Assembly: GCA_038852315.1 (NCBI GenBank)
Contig: JAWCKF010000001.1
Span: forward strand, 62,001-126,000
From: COMBO-56-21 sp038852315
GTDB lineage: Archaea > Thermoplasmatota > Thermoplasmata > UBA10834
Reading direction: 5' to 3'
Length of the DNA: 64,000 nt
Below, piece after piece: positions 51,480-59,732 of the stretch (positions within the stretch are counted from its first letter, which is position 1; every line of letters starts with the position of its first letter). A program made the translations under genes and the position numbers. A model generated the notes under the pieces. The model saw only the letters and a list, made by a program, of their open reading frames with translations. It was not told the origin of the DNA and did no database searches.

Positions 51480-52721
51480 ATGCGCGTGGAGATACCTTAC
51501 GGGGGTGGGAAGGAGGTAGTCGTCATCCCGGACGAGAACCTGGGAGATATCGTCTACCAGAAGGAGGTTCCTACGGATGACAGGGTACAGATCATCCTCG
51601 ACGCCGTGAAGAACCCTATCGATTCCGAACCGCTGCCGAGGTTCCTGAACGGAGCCAAGGAAGTCTTGATCATCGTAAACGATGCCACCCGGCCCACACC
51701 ATCCTGGAGGATAATCACCGCCATCCTGCCGTTCTTGCTGAACAAGAACATAAAGTTCCTCGTCGCGACAGGGATGCACAGGGAGCCCACCCCAGAGGAG
51801 TACGGCTACATCTTCGGCGACCTATATCCTGCCATAAAGGATGATGTGTACTGCCACGATTCGAAGAAGAGTGAGTGCGTCCTCATCGGGCACACGAAGC
51901 GCGGCACACCAGTGAAGCTCAATAAGATGGTCCTGAACGCAGACCGGATAGTGGTCATCAGCAGCGTCGAGCCGCACTACTTCGCCGGCTACACAGGCGG
52001 CCGAAAGTCGTTTCTCCCTGGGGTGGCGGCGTACGAGACCATCGAGGCGAACCACAAGCTGGCCCTCAGCATCGAGGCCCAGGCACTCGCCCTCAGAGGG
52101 AACCCGGTCGCGGAGGACATGGACGAGGCCGTTGAGGCGTTGAAGGACAAACGGATCTTCGCCATCATGACCGTTCTTGACAAGAATCACAGGACCTGTG
52201 CCGCGTATGCGGGTGACTTGAAGAAGGCATTCGAGAGGGCGAGAGAGAAGGCCGACGAAGTGTTCGTCATAGACCTCAAATCCAGGGCGGACATAGTTGT
52301 GGCCGTGACGGCGTTCCCTTACGACATCGACCTGTACCAGTCACAGAAGGCACTGGACAACGCGAAACACGCCGTCAAGGACGGTGGGACGATAATACTT
52401 GTCAGCGCTTGCAGGGACGGCGTGGGTCCGCCCAACTTCCTGGAGCTGCTTGGTAGCGCGAAAACGCCCAAGGAGGCACTCGATAAGATAGCGGAAGGCT
52501 ACAAGCTCGGGTATCACAAAGCGGCGAAGATGGCCGAGATCGGCCTGCGCTGCAAGATGCTCGCGGTCACAAAGCTCGATCCTGCGATCGCGAGAAAAGC
52601 ACACCTTACACCCGTGAAGAGCGTCCAAGAGGCGGTCGATATGGCAATCAGGGAGCACGGCCCTGACGCCAAGGTCACTTTTATTATGGACGCTGTGATT
52701 ACCGTCCCGAGGGTCCGGTGA
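51480..52721 (+). CDS. larA: LarA-family protein (lactate racemase-like, nickel-pincer fold)
   Basis: 413 residues: 'YGGGKEVVVIPDENLGDIVY' at the start, 'VNDATRPTPSWRIITAIL', 'ATGMHREPTPEEYGYIFGD', 'VEPHYFAGYTGGRKSFLPGV' (His plus the pincer-binding lysine), and 'VKDGGTIILVSACRDGVGPP'. This is the DUF2088/LarA family, whose known members are racemases or epimerases of 2-hydroxy acids with a nickel-pincer cofactor. The cofactor genes (larB, larC, larE) are not in the window. The following gene is an Fe-S oxidoreductase of the lactate/heterodisulfide type, supporting a 2-hydroxyacid route (inference). Confidence 0.85.
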   Translation: MRVEIPYGGGKEVVVIPDENLGDIVYQKEVPTDDRVQIILDAVKNPIDSEPLPRFLNGAKEVLIIVNDATRPTPSWRIITAILPFLLNKNIKFLVATGMHREPTPEEYGYIFGDLYPAIKDDVYCHDSKKSECVLIGHTKRGTPVKLNKMVLNADRIVVISSVEPHYFAGYTGGRKSFLPGVAAYETIEANHKLALSIEAQALALRGNPVAEDMDEAVEALKDKRIFAIMTVLDKNHRTCAAYAGDLKKAFERAREKADEVFVIDLKSRADIVVAVTAFPYDIDLYQSQKALDNAKHAVKDGGTIILVSACRDGVGPPNFLELLGSAKTPKEALDKIAEGYKLGYHKAAKMAEIGLRCKMLAVTKLDPAIARKAHLTPVKSVQEAVDMAIREHGPDAKVTFIMDAVITVPRVR

Positions 52722-52767
52722 GCATCAGGGACGTCGCGGTTTTCGGACGCTGCGGGCAATAGATAAC

Positions 52768-53880
52768 ATGGCCAGAAGAAAGTACATCAAGGCCGAGAGG
52801 GCCAAGAAGCTGGAGAAGGAGATGCTCACCTGCACCTTCTGCGGGTTCTGCAAGAGCGTCTGCCCGTACTTCGAGGACAACCAGTGGGACCCAGCGGTCG
52901 CCAGGGGCAAGGTCATACTCGCGTACGGACTAGCCCGGAGGGAGATACCAGCCGACCAGTCGGTGGTAGAGAGGCTCTATCAGTGCACCACTTGCAAGGA
53001 TTGCGAGCGGAGATGCCCTTCGAACATCAAGGTAGTGGACATTGTGGAGGCCACGAGGGCGGACCTTGTGGAGGCAGGATGCATCCTGCCTGCGCACAAG
53101 AGGGTGATTGACAACATCAAGGCGACAAAGAACCCGTATGGAGAAACGATGCAGCCTGACCTTGCCGCGCCCGTCAAGAAGGCTGAGATAGGGTATTTCG
53201 TCGGGTGCACCGCCCGGTACAGGCTGCCGGACATCGCAAGACATGCGATATCGATACTCAGGAAGCTGAATGTCGACTTCACCCTCGTAGAGGAGGTCTG
53301 CTGTGGCAGCACAATGCAGAGGATCGGAGCGAAGGAGAAGGAGATAGTCAAACTCATGAAGGCCAACGTCGAGGCCGCGAGGAAGCTGGGGGTAAAGAAG
53401 ATGCTATTCACGTGCGCCGGCTGCCTGCGGATGTTCAAGGAGCAGTATCCCAAGTACGTGAACATGGACTTCGAGGTCGAACACCTCGTCCAGTTCCTCT
53501 CGAGGCAGGACCTGAAGCTGAAACCTTACGCGAAGCGAATCGCCTACCACGACCCCTGCCATCTGGGCAGACACCTCAAGATATACGACGAACCGAGGAA
53601 GGTCCTTTCAATGATACCCGATGCGAAGATAGTCGAGTTCGCGGAGGCCAGGGACATGGCGCGCTGTTGCGGCGGCGGCGGGGGCGTGAGGGCTGCGGAC
53701 CCGGCGGCAGCACAGAGGATAGCCTCGAGGCGTGTTGTCGCGGCATCGCAGATAGCGGACCTGATAGTCACGGCGTGCCCCTTCTGCGTGACCAATCTCA
53801 GATATGGAAACGAGATCGTCAAAGTGGACATCGGGATAAAGGACATAGCCGAGCTGATAGATGACCTCTTGATAGCCTGA
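52768..53880 (+). CDS. CCG-domain Fe-S oxidoreductase (HdrD/GlpC/LldE-like)
   Basis: 370 residues. Two [4Fe-4S] ferredoxin motifs: 'CTFCGFCKSVCPYF' (about 22-33) and 'CTTCKDCERRCPSN' (73-84). Two CCG domains follow: 'EVCCGSTMQRIGAKEKE' with 'FTCAGCLRMF', and 'ARCCGGGGGVRAADP' with 'TACPFCVTNLR'. This is the layout of HdrD and of GlpC or glycolate/lactate oxidase subunits. No membrane helix or FAD domain is present, so a flavoprotein or membrane partner is expected elsewhere. It is 46 nt after larA. Confidence 0.85.
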   Translation: MARRKYIKAERAKKLEKEMLTCTFCGFCKSVCPYFEDNQWDPAVARGKVILAYGLARREIPADQSVVERLYQCTTCKDCERRCPSNIKVVDIVEATRADLVEAGCILPAHKRVIDNIKATKNPYGETMQPDLAAPVKKAEIGYFVGCTARYRLPDIARHAISILRKLNVDFTLVEEVCCGSTMQRIGAKEKEIVKLMKANVEAARKLGVKKMLFTCAGCLRMFKEQYPKYVNMDFEVEHLVQFLSRQDLKLKPYAKRIAYHDPCHLGRHLKIYDEPRKVLSMIPDAKIVEFAEARDMARCCGGGGGVRAADPAAAQRIASRRVVAASQIADLIVTACPFCVTNLRYGNEIVKVDIGIKDIAELIDDLLIA

Positions 53881-53895
53881 GGGAGGGGTTCGGCG

Positions 53896-54786
53896 TTGAG
53901 CGGCAGCAGGCCCCGCGCAGGAGCGGACCGTCGAGGGCTTCGTGAGAGAGCTGGGGATAGCAGATCGATCCGACTGGGTACCTGCACAATCAGACTGAAC
54001 GTTCCGAGGGTCATGGGGATAGTGAACAACACACCGGATTCGTTCTCAGGAGACGGGCTGAGCGGCGACGTCGACGCCGCTGTCGCGCGGGGTGTCGAGA
54101 TGTTCGAGTCCGGTGCCGACATAGTCGATGTTGGGGGAGAATCGACTAGGCCGGGTGCAGAGCCCGTGCCAGAGGCAGTGGAGATTGCGCGTGCGGTCCC
54201 CGTGGTCGAGGCTCTCTCGAAGATTCATCCAGGCAGGGTGTCCATCGACACGATGAAGCCGAGAGTCGCTGCGAGCGCGCTCATGGCCGGCGCCTCAATC
54301 GTGAACGATGTGTCGGGGCTTAGAGATCCCCGCATGGTCGAGACGGTGGCTGAGCACGACGCGGCGGTCATAATAATGCACATGAAGGGCGACCCGAAGA
54401 CCATGCAGGTTCGCCCGAGATACAAGGATGTCGTGAGGGAGATCTCTGAGTTCCTCCAACACCGGGTGGCAGTGGCCGAGGCGGGCGGGATAAACCCACG
54501 CAAGATAATGGTCGACCCCGGGATCGGCTTCGGGAAATCCCTTCAGCACAACATTGAGATCATCACAAGGCTGGAGGACTTCAAGCGACTGGGGAAGCCA
54601 TTGGTCATCGGCCTCTCGAGGAAGAGCTTCATCGGAAAGATAACTGGTCTGCCGGTCGACCAGCGCTTGTCCGGGTCGCTGGCCGCGACGCTCGTCGCTG
54701 TCGAGAACGGTGCAGACATAGTGCGCGTGCACGATGTGGCGGAGACCGTGAGCGCCCTGAGGGTGTTCCTGGCCCTGAAGCGCTGA
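53896..54786 (+). CDS. folP: Dihydropteroate synthase
   Basis: 296 residues of the pterin-binding TIM barrel: 'VMGIVNNTPDSFSGDG', 'ADIVDVGGESTRPGAEPV', 'VSIDTMKPRVAASALMAGAS', 'IVNDVSGLRD', 'MVDPGIGFGKSLQHN', and 'IGLSRKSFIGKITGLP'. It joins a pterin with an aminobenzoate unit. In archaea this may serve folate or a methanopterin-like carrier. TTG 53896 is 16 nt after the preceding gene, so they may be co-transcribed. Confidence 0.92.
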   Translation: MSGSRPRAGADRRGLRERAGDSRSIRLGTCTIRLNVPRVMGIVNNTPDSFSGDGLSGDVDAAVARGVEMFESGADIVDVGGESTRPGAEPVPEAVEIARAVPVVEALSKIHPGRVSIDTMKPRVAASALMAGASIVNDVSGLRDPRMVETVAEHDAAVIIMHMKGDPKTMQVRPRYKDVVREISEFLQHRVAVAEAGGINPRKIMVDPGIGFGKSLQHNIEIITRLEDFKRLGKPLVIGLSRKSFIGKITGLPVDQRLSGSLAATLVAVENGADIVRVHDVAETVSALRVFLALKR

Positions 54787-54993
54787 GGTTCGCAAGCCCG
54801 AAAGTATTTTAGTCCCCACAGAAACGTTCTCACTTTCCCATCCTCCGTCACCGACGACTTCAGGGGTGAGCATCTGCCGAGGCGTGAAGAGGACTCCGAA
54901 AGCAGGAATCCGACGAGGCGGTCTGCAGAAGGCTGGTTCGAGTTCAGCGGGAGGAGGGCACTCATCGTCGATGCGGCAAGCGGACTCTACGCC

Positions 54994-56694
54994 TTGAAGA
55001 AGGCCCTCAAAGCAGATGTCGGCCCCTTCGAGAGGGAGTTCATGTTCAAGGCTGGCTGGGAGAGCACTGTCAGCTATTTCGCGGGGTCGGGCTATGAGAT
55101 GCGCGATGCTGAGAAGCGCGACCTCTTCGAAACAATGCTACAGCACTACTCCCTCCGTGGGTTCGGCGAGTTCAGGGTCAGACGCTTCGACCAATCCCAC
55201 AAGATCATCGAGGTGAGTTCATCCGACACTATGGAGGCGTGGGCGTTCCAGGCAAACAGGGACCTCCAGAGAGAACCCGTGTGCTCCTACACTTCCGGCA
55301 TCCTGGCGGCGATAACGAAGCTGATTTTCTCTCCGGATGCTGAGAGTGGAGAAGATTTCAGGGCAGCTGAGATCGAGTGCACGGCCACGGGGGCCAGGGA
55401 ATGCAGGTTTGTGATAGCGCCAGCGTCCGAACTCCCGAAGCTGGTACCCGGACTCGAGGCACTCAAGGAGAGCACACCGGAGCACGTCCTGCGGCTCAAC
55501 GAGGAGATACTCATGAGGAACCTCGAGCTCCAGAGTCTCAACCTGACCCTCGAGAGACAGATCAGGAAGAAGACGGAGGACCTGACGCGCTCGGAGGAGA
55601 ACTACAGGTCACTGATGGATATCTGTCCAGATCCTATAGTGATTTGCACCATCGAGGGCAACATAAAATCCGTGAACCATGCCGCAGCTGTCATGCTCGG
55701 CTATGACGCGAAAGCCGAGGTCGAGGGGCTCAGCATCAAGTCCATACTGAGGGGCGGACCCGTCGAATGGGAGAGACTGCTGTGGCAGATAGAGAAGGAG
55801 GGGGCTGTGCGCGACTACCTGGTCGAGCTATCGAGGAGGGATGGGGGCAAAGCCCTCGGAGAACTCTCGGCCAAGTTCGCTGAGTTCTCGTCAGGGAGGA
55901 GCGTCGCGGCTGTGATCAGGGACGTGACGGAAAGACAGGTCATACAGGCCCAGATCGCCGAGGCCAGGTCAGAGGCTGAGTTCCTCAACGACCTCATGTC
56001 CCACGACATAACCAACTACGCGATGTCCGCGCTGTACTTCCTGCGCAACCTCGAGAAGTCCCGGAATCTGTCGGAGGAGGACCGGCGGTTGCTCGGGGTC
56101 GTGCTGAAAGATATCCAGGGAGCCTACGAACTCTCTTCGTCAGTAAGGGATCTCGCGAGGGTCAAGAGCTCGACTGAGGAGGATGTGGAGGTAAGAGAGC
56201 TGCAGTCGATGATAGCCGAGGGGATTGAGGAAGCGAAGAGGCTCTACTCGGAGAGGAAAGTGAGAATCAACTTCGACCGCTCCCCTGAGCCGAGGTTCGT
56301 TAGGGCGAACGCACTGATACCGCGCATATTCACGAACATACTGACCAATGCGATAAAGTTCGACCCGAGCAGCGAGGTGGTCGTCGACATAGAGATTGCG
56401 AACGAGGTGCGACAGGGCGTTGCCTACTGGAAGGTCACGATATCGGACTACGGCAGGGGCATACCTGACGAGGAAAAGGAGAAGGTGTTCGAGCGGTTCC
56501 ACAGGCTGGATGCATCCATCCCTGGGACCGGGCTCGGACTCTATGTGGTCAGATTCATCGCCAGGTCCATCGGGGGGGATGTGTGGGCGGAGGACAGGGT
56601 CTCGGGCGACCACACGAAAGGAACGAGGATGGTGGTCCTACTGCCCAAGGCGACCGAAAGACAGGTCGCGAGCTCGGGTAGAGCCAGGGCCTGA
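54994..56694 (+). CDS. Sensor histidine kinase with V4R, PAS and HATPase domains
   Basis: 566 residues from TTG 54994, but the N-terminal XylR-N/V4R-type domain clearly begins earlier: in-frame codons at about 54925-54993 read 'EGWFEFSGRRALIVDAAS'. No ATG, GTG or TTG is available upstream in frame, so the true start is uncertain. Then: V4R ('IECTATGARECRFVI'), coiled coil, PAS (200-310, 'SLMDICPDPIVICTIEGNIK'), phosphoacceptor His in 'LNDLMSHDITNYAMSAL', and HATPase with 'NILTNAIKFD', 'DYGRGIPDEEKEKVFE' and 'GTGLGLYVV'. No transmembrane segment, so it is cytoplasmic. No response regulator is adjacent. Confidence 0.85.
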   Translation: MKKALKADVGPFEREFMFKAGWESTVSYFAGSGYEMRDAEKRDLFETMLQHYSLRGFGEFRVRRFDQSHKIIEVSSSDTMEAWAFQANRDLQREPVCSYTSGILAAITKLIFSPDAESGEDFRAAEIECTATGARECRFVIAPASELPKLVPGLEALKESTPEHVLRLNEEILMRNLELQSLNLTLERQIRKKTEDLTRSEENYRSLMDICPDPIVICTIEGNIKSVNHAAAVMLGYDAKAEVEGLSIKSILRGGPVEWERLLWQIEKEGAVRDYLVELSRRDGGKALGELSAKFAEFSSGRSVAAVIRDVTERQVIQAQIAEARSEAEFLNDLMSHDITNYAMSALYFLRNLEKSRNLSEEDRRLLGVVLKDIQGAYELSSSVRDLARVKSSTEEDVEVRELQSMIAEGIEEAKRLYSERKVRINFDRSPEPRFVRANALIPRIFTNILTNAIKFDPSSEVVVDIEIANEVRQGVAYWKVTISDYGRGIPDEEKEKVFERFHRLDASIPGTGLGLYVVRFIARSIGGDVWAEDRVSGDHTKGTRMVVLLPKATERQVASSGRARA

Positions 56695-56700
56695 CCAATC

Positions 56701-56940
56701 TTGCCTATGGGAGTCGTTGATCAGGTTCTTTGTGACAACCCGGCTTCCAGATCATTTGTTCTATGTTTTCAAGGTCGATGGATATGGAACTGGGACTTCG
56801 CCAAGTTGTATGATACGACGGAGGCCATCCTCATCCGGCAGCATCAACGCGTGTCCTGCGGAAAATGGCCAAATGCGAATGCCATAGTGAGTGCTAGAGA
56901 AGACGACGGCTGGTTGCTAAGAATTGTTGGAACGGCCAGG
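56701..56940 (+). other. Gap between kinase and tRNA-Pro, weak coding signal
   Basis: This 240-nt stretch is less G+C-rich than its surroundings. A plus-strand frame runs through it ('FVLCFQGRWIWNWDFAKLYD') but continues across the tRNA-Pro gene, so it is not accepted as a full gene. It may be a gene remnant. Confidence 0.25.
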
Positions 56941-57013
56941 TGGGCCCGTCGCGATTTGAACGCGAGTCACCAGCACCCCAAGCTGGAAGGATACCAAGCT
57001 ACCCCACGGGCCC
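56941..57013 (-). tRNA. tRNA-Pro (GGG)
   Basis: On the minus strand GGGCCCG pairs with CGGGCCC. The anticodon arm is CCAGC-TTGGGGT-GCTGG with anticodon GGG. The T arm is TCGCG-TTCAAAT-CGCGA. The discriminator is A. No intron; CCA is not encoded. It lies downstream of rpoN in the same orientation, so it could be transcribed with the ribosomal protein operon or from its own promoter. Confidence 0.93.
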
Positions 57014-57044
57014 CTGGTGAAAGAAGGCTGAGATGGCCGCGACC

Positions 57045-57233
57045 TCAGTAAGGTGCGACCTCGTCGATGAGGTTTGCATGTGTAAGGAGCATCCTGCGGC
57101 AGCAGTACCTGTCCAGGTGGAGGGAGTCGAGCACATCCTTCGGAGATTCCCCCAGCTCGACCCTCTTCACGAAGTCCTCGTACAACCCGCCTACGACCTT
57201 CCCACATGTGAAGCATCTGACCGGTATTATCAT
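57045..57233 (-). CDS. rpoN: RNA polymerase subunit N (Rpb10/Rpo10)
   Basis: 62 residues: 'MIIPVRCFTCGKVVGGLYED' (C-x2-C) and 'LDRYCCRRMLLTHANLIDEV' (CC), the zinc-binding signature of Rpo10, which sits at the RpoD/RpoL platform. It is the last protein gene of the L18e-L13-S9-RpoN operon, the usual archaeal order. Confidence 0.97.
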   Translation of the reverse strand: MIIPVRCFTCGKVVGGLYEDFVKRVELGESPKDVLDSLHLDRYCCRRMLLTHANLIDEVAPY

Positions 57234-57240
57234 GGCATCC

Positions 57241-57648
57241 TCACCTGTATGACTTCTGGTGCTTCTTCCTAGCGCCTCTGCCCTCTGGCTTCTTGGGGAG
57301 CTTTCTCCGGGGGTCCGAGACCAAGAGGGACCTGTCGTACCTTGCGTAGACCTTCGCCAGCTCCTCGTCCTTCAGGAACTGAACGAGACCTTTCGCGATG
57401 GCCGTCCTCGACGCACCAGCCTGGCCCATCACGCCTCCGCCGCTCACGTTCACGTCGATGTCGACTTTCGCGGACCTCTCGCCTGCGATGGTCAGAGGCT
57501 CCATTATCATCACCCTGGCGAGGTGCGGCTCGTATATCTCCAGGGGCACATTGTTTATCCTGACGAGGCCCCTGCCCTCCCTCACTGTCGCCCTCGCGAT
57601 TGCGCTCTTCCTCTTCCCGCTGGCGACCACGACCCTAGGCTTCATCAC
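57241..57648 (-). CDS. rpsI: Ribosomal protein S9
   Basis: 135 residues of uS9: 'VVASGKRKSAIARATVREGR', 'VNVSGGGVMGQAGASRTAIA', 'RYDRSLLVSDPRRKLPKKPE', and the tail 'GARKKHQKSYR', which reaches the P-site tRNA (final Arg kept). It lies between L13 and rpoN with 7-nt spacers. Confidence 0.97.
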   Translation of the reverse strand: MMKPRVVVASGKRKSAIARATVREGRGLVRINNVPLEIYEPHLARVMIMEPLTIAGERSAKVDIDVNVSGGGVMGQAGASRTAIAKGLVQFLKDEELAKVYARYDRSLLVSDPRRKLPKKPEGRGARKKHQKSYR

Positions 57649-57655
57649 GCATCAC

Positions 57656-58075
57656 CTACCTCGCCCCCAGCCGCTCGCTGATCTCGCCCAGATACACATA
57701 CCTAGCGAGGTTCGGCTTCCTGGCGGATTCGAGGCTCTCGGCCTTTACGTTCTCGTACTCCTTCGGGACACCGAGGTAGACCTTAAGACGGGAGTATGCG
57801 GCCTTGCCTGAGGGTTTCCTGTATTCGAGCATGCCCCTGACAGTGCGCTTGAGTATCCTGTCGGCAGTCCTAGGATAGTAAGGCCCCTTGGTGAGGTGGC
57901 TCTTGCCTCTCTCCCGCCGGTGCTTGTAATGTTTCAGGAGCTGTTCCTTCCTGCCGGACACGACTGCCCGCTCCGCGTTCACAACAACGATCTCCTCGCC
58001 CTGAAGCAGGCGCTTTGCGACGTGGGTGCAGAGACGGCCCAGGATCAATCCATCCGCGTTGAAGACAACAGGCAC
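57656..58075 (-). CDS. rplM: Ribosomal protein L13
   Basis: 139 residues of uL13, archaeal form: 'VFNADGLILGRLCTHVAKRL', 'VVVNAERAVVSGRKEQLLKH', 'RTADRILKRTVRGMLEYRKP', and 'YLGVPKEYENVKAESLESAR'. It is second in the operon, 4 nt after L18e. Confidence 0.97.
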   Translation of the reverse strand: MPVVFNADGLILGRLCTHVAKRLLQGEEIVVVNAERAVVSGRKEQLLKHYKHRRERGKSHLTKGPYYPRTADRILKRTVRGMLEYRKPSGKAAYSRLKVYLGVPKEYENVKAESLESARKPNLARYVYLGEISERLGAR

Positions 58076-58079
58076 CCTC

Positions 58080-58463
58080 TCACCCCATTATCCTGACATT
58101 CGAACCCTTCGGGTTCGAGGTGAGCAGTTCCTCTATGGACATGCTCCTTCCGCCCGCCCTCAAGATCTTCTCCCTAGCCTGAGCCGAGGACTTGAAAGCC
58201 GCGACTGTGAGCTTCTTAGTCGTCTCGCCCGCGCCCAGCAGCTTGCCCGGGACAACTACTATCTCGTTCTCGCCCGCGTACCTGTCGAGCCGGCTTATGT
58301 TCACCTCGGCCCAGTTGCTCGAAGGGCCCTCAAGCCGCAGCGCGATGTCTCGCCAGACCGGTGCCTCGTTGGCCCTGCTCGCCTCCTTCAGCTTGCTTAT
58401 GAGGCCTACGAGGTTGGGATTCGACTTCACACGCTTCCTTCCCATTGCTGACTCCTCCGACAT
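58080..58463 (-). CDS. rpl18e: Ribosomal protein L18e
   Basis: 127 residues of eL18, found only in archaea and eukaryotes: 'NPNLVGLISKLKEASRANEA', 'WRDIALRLEGPSSNWAEVNI', 'EIVVVPGKLLGAGETTKKLT', and 'SIEELLTSNPKGSNVRIMG'. It is first in the operon. ATG 58463 lies about 34 nt from the TATA box; ATG 58445 is an alternative that removes six residues. Confidence 0.96.
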   Translation of the reverse strand: MSEESAMGRKRVKSNPNLVGLISKLKEASRANEAPVWRDIALRLEGPSSNWAEVNISRLDRYAGENEIVVVPGKLLGAGETTKKLTVAAFKSSAQAREKILRAGGRSMSIEELLTSNPKGSNVRIMG

Positions 58464-58492
58464 CGGAAAGCAGGCTCGCTAATGTGAGTACC

Positions 58493-58502
58493 GTTTATAA
58501 AG
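58493..58502 (-). promoter_or_regulatory. TATA box of the L18e-L13-S9-rpoN operon
   Basis: On the minus strand this reads CTTTATAAAC, placing transcription start close to the ATG at 58463. Confidence 0.6.
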
Positions 58503-58546
58503 ATTTGTATCCGCCCGGATTGCTGGCTCTAGATGACTGGGTTCAC

Positions 58547-58572
58547 CACACCTCTGATATTGTTGAGGTGTG
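58547..58572. repeat. Inverted repeat CACACCTC / GAGGTGTG in a divergent promoter region
   Basis: CACACCTC (58547-58554) and its complement GAGGTGTG (58565-58572) are separated by 10 nt. A further copy of CACACCTC is at 58668-58675, next to the expected transcription start of the gene at 58686. It may be an operator or a hairpin. Confidence 0.4.
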
Positions 58573-58685
58573 TGACGCGAGATGATAGGAGAAACGGCAC
58601 AGCAACGCAAGTTCTCAACACTCAACAGAGGATATATATGGAGTAGGACATACCCGAAGACTCCAGCCACACCTCGGGGGTCCAC

Positions 58686-59732
58686 ATGATTCGTTTTGGT
58701 CCCGCAGGGATACCGCTGTCCTGCAAGGGCCGCACTCTCAAGGACGGCATCGAGGATGTCCACAACCTCGGCCTGACTGCGCTGGAGGCGCAGCTCGTCC
58801 GAGCACACATACAAGAACGGCCTGCGGAAGCTGACGAGGTCGGACTGAAGCCCAGGAACCTCACCACCGACATGGTCATCGAGATAGTCCGAAAGAAGGG
58901 CGAGAAGGAGCAGGTGATATCCGACCTCGACGAACCGATCAGGAAGGGTGACAGGCTCGTCACGCTCGGCAGCGGCATAGCGCGCAGCTACCAAGAGCTG
59001 AGGTACCTGAAGCTCATGGCTGACGAGCTCGATGTCGCGCTGTCCATACATACGCCCTACTACATGGACCTCGTCGGTGACGGCGAACTGAGCTTCAGGA
59101 GCATGGACGCCATAAGATGGGGTGGGCTTATGGCCCAGGAACTCGGCGCGACGGTGGTGGTCACGCACATGGGGCTCTATGGAGGCGTCAGCCCAAGAAC
59201 CGCGCTCAAGCGAATAACGGAGAAGATAAGCGAGCTCGCGAAGTGGTACAAGAAGCAAGGCATCAGTGTGCCCATCGGACTTGAGCTGAGCGGCCGTCAG
59301 GAGATTTTCGGCTCCCTGCAGGAGGTGCTCAAGGTCTGCAGGGAAGTGGACGGGGTGATTCCCGTCATCAACTTCGCGCACTACCACGCAAGGGAGGGGG
59401 GCATACTCAGGGAACCGAAGGACTTCCACAGGTTGCTTGATTCGTGCGCGGACTTCGTCGACAGGGAGTTCTACACACACTTCTCGGGGGTCGAGCACGA
59501 AGGCGGCAACGAGAAGAGGTTCACATCGATCAAGAAGGGCGACCTGAGGTTCGAGCCCCTCGCGGAAGTGCTCGTCGACAGGAACGAGCCTGTGACGGTC
59601 ATCTCTGGCTCCCCTCTCCTCGAGCACGACGCGATGTACATGAAGGTCATACTCGAGAGGGTTCTGGCCAAGAAGGTCTCCAGGGAGGCCAAGACGCCTC
59701 CTCCCAAGAAAGAAAGGGCTGAGCCAAGATGA
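58686..59732 (+). CDS. Endonuclease IV-like TIM-barrel protein
   Basis: 348 residues of the AP-endonuclease-2/xylose-isomerase-like barrel: 'IRFGPAGIPLSCKGRTLKDG', 'LGLTALEAQLVRAHIQERPA', 'VALSIHTPYYMDLVGDGE', 'GATVVVTHMGLYGG', 'IGLELSGRQEIFGSLQEV', and 'VIPVINFAHYHAREGG' carry the His/Glu metal ligands. An inserted stretch of about 45 residues (50-95, Lys/Glu-rich) follows strand 2. It could be an AP endonuclease or a sugar isomerase. The next gene, a SIS sugar-phosphate isomerase, overlaps it by 4 nt, so a sugar role deserves weight. TATATATGG lies upstream at about 58632-58640. Confidence 0.75.
   Translation: MIRFGPAGIPLSCKGRTLKDGIEDVHNLGLTALEAQLVRAHIQERPAEADEVGLKPRNLTTDMVIEIVRKKGEKEQVISDLDEPIRKGDRLVTLGSGIARSYQELRYLKLMADELDVALSIHTPYYMDLVGDGELSFRSMDAIRWGGLMAQELGATVVVTHMGLYGGVSPRTALKRITEKISELAKWYKKQGISVPIGLELSGRQEIFGSLQEVLKVCREVDGVIPVINFAHYHAREGGILREPKDFHRLLDSCADFVDREFYTHFSGVEHEGGNEKRFTSIKKGDLRFEPLAEVLVDRNEPVTVISGSPLLEHDAMYMKVILERVLAKKVSREAKTPPPKKERAEPR

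Noticed and set aside
56701..57051. Plus-strand frame through the gap before tRNA-Pro
   Set aside because: It continues across the tRNA gene and lacks any family feature; at most a remnant.
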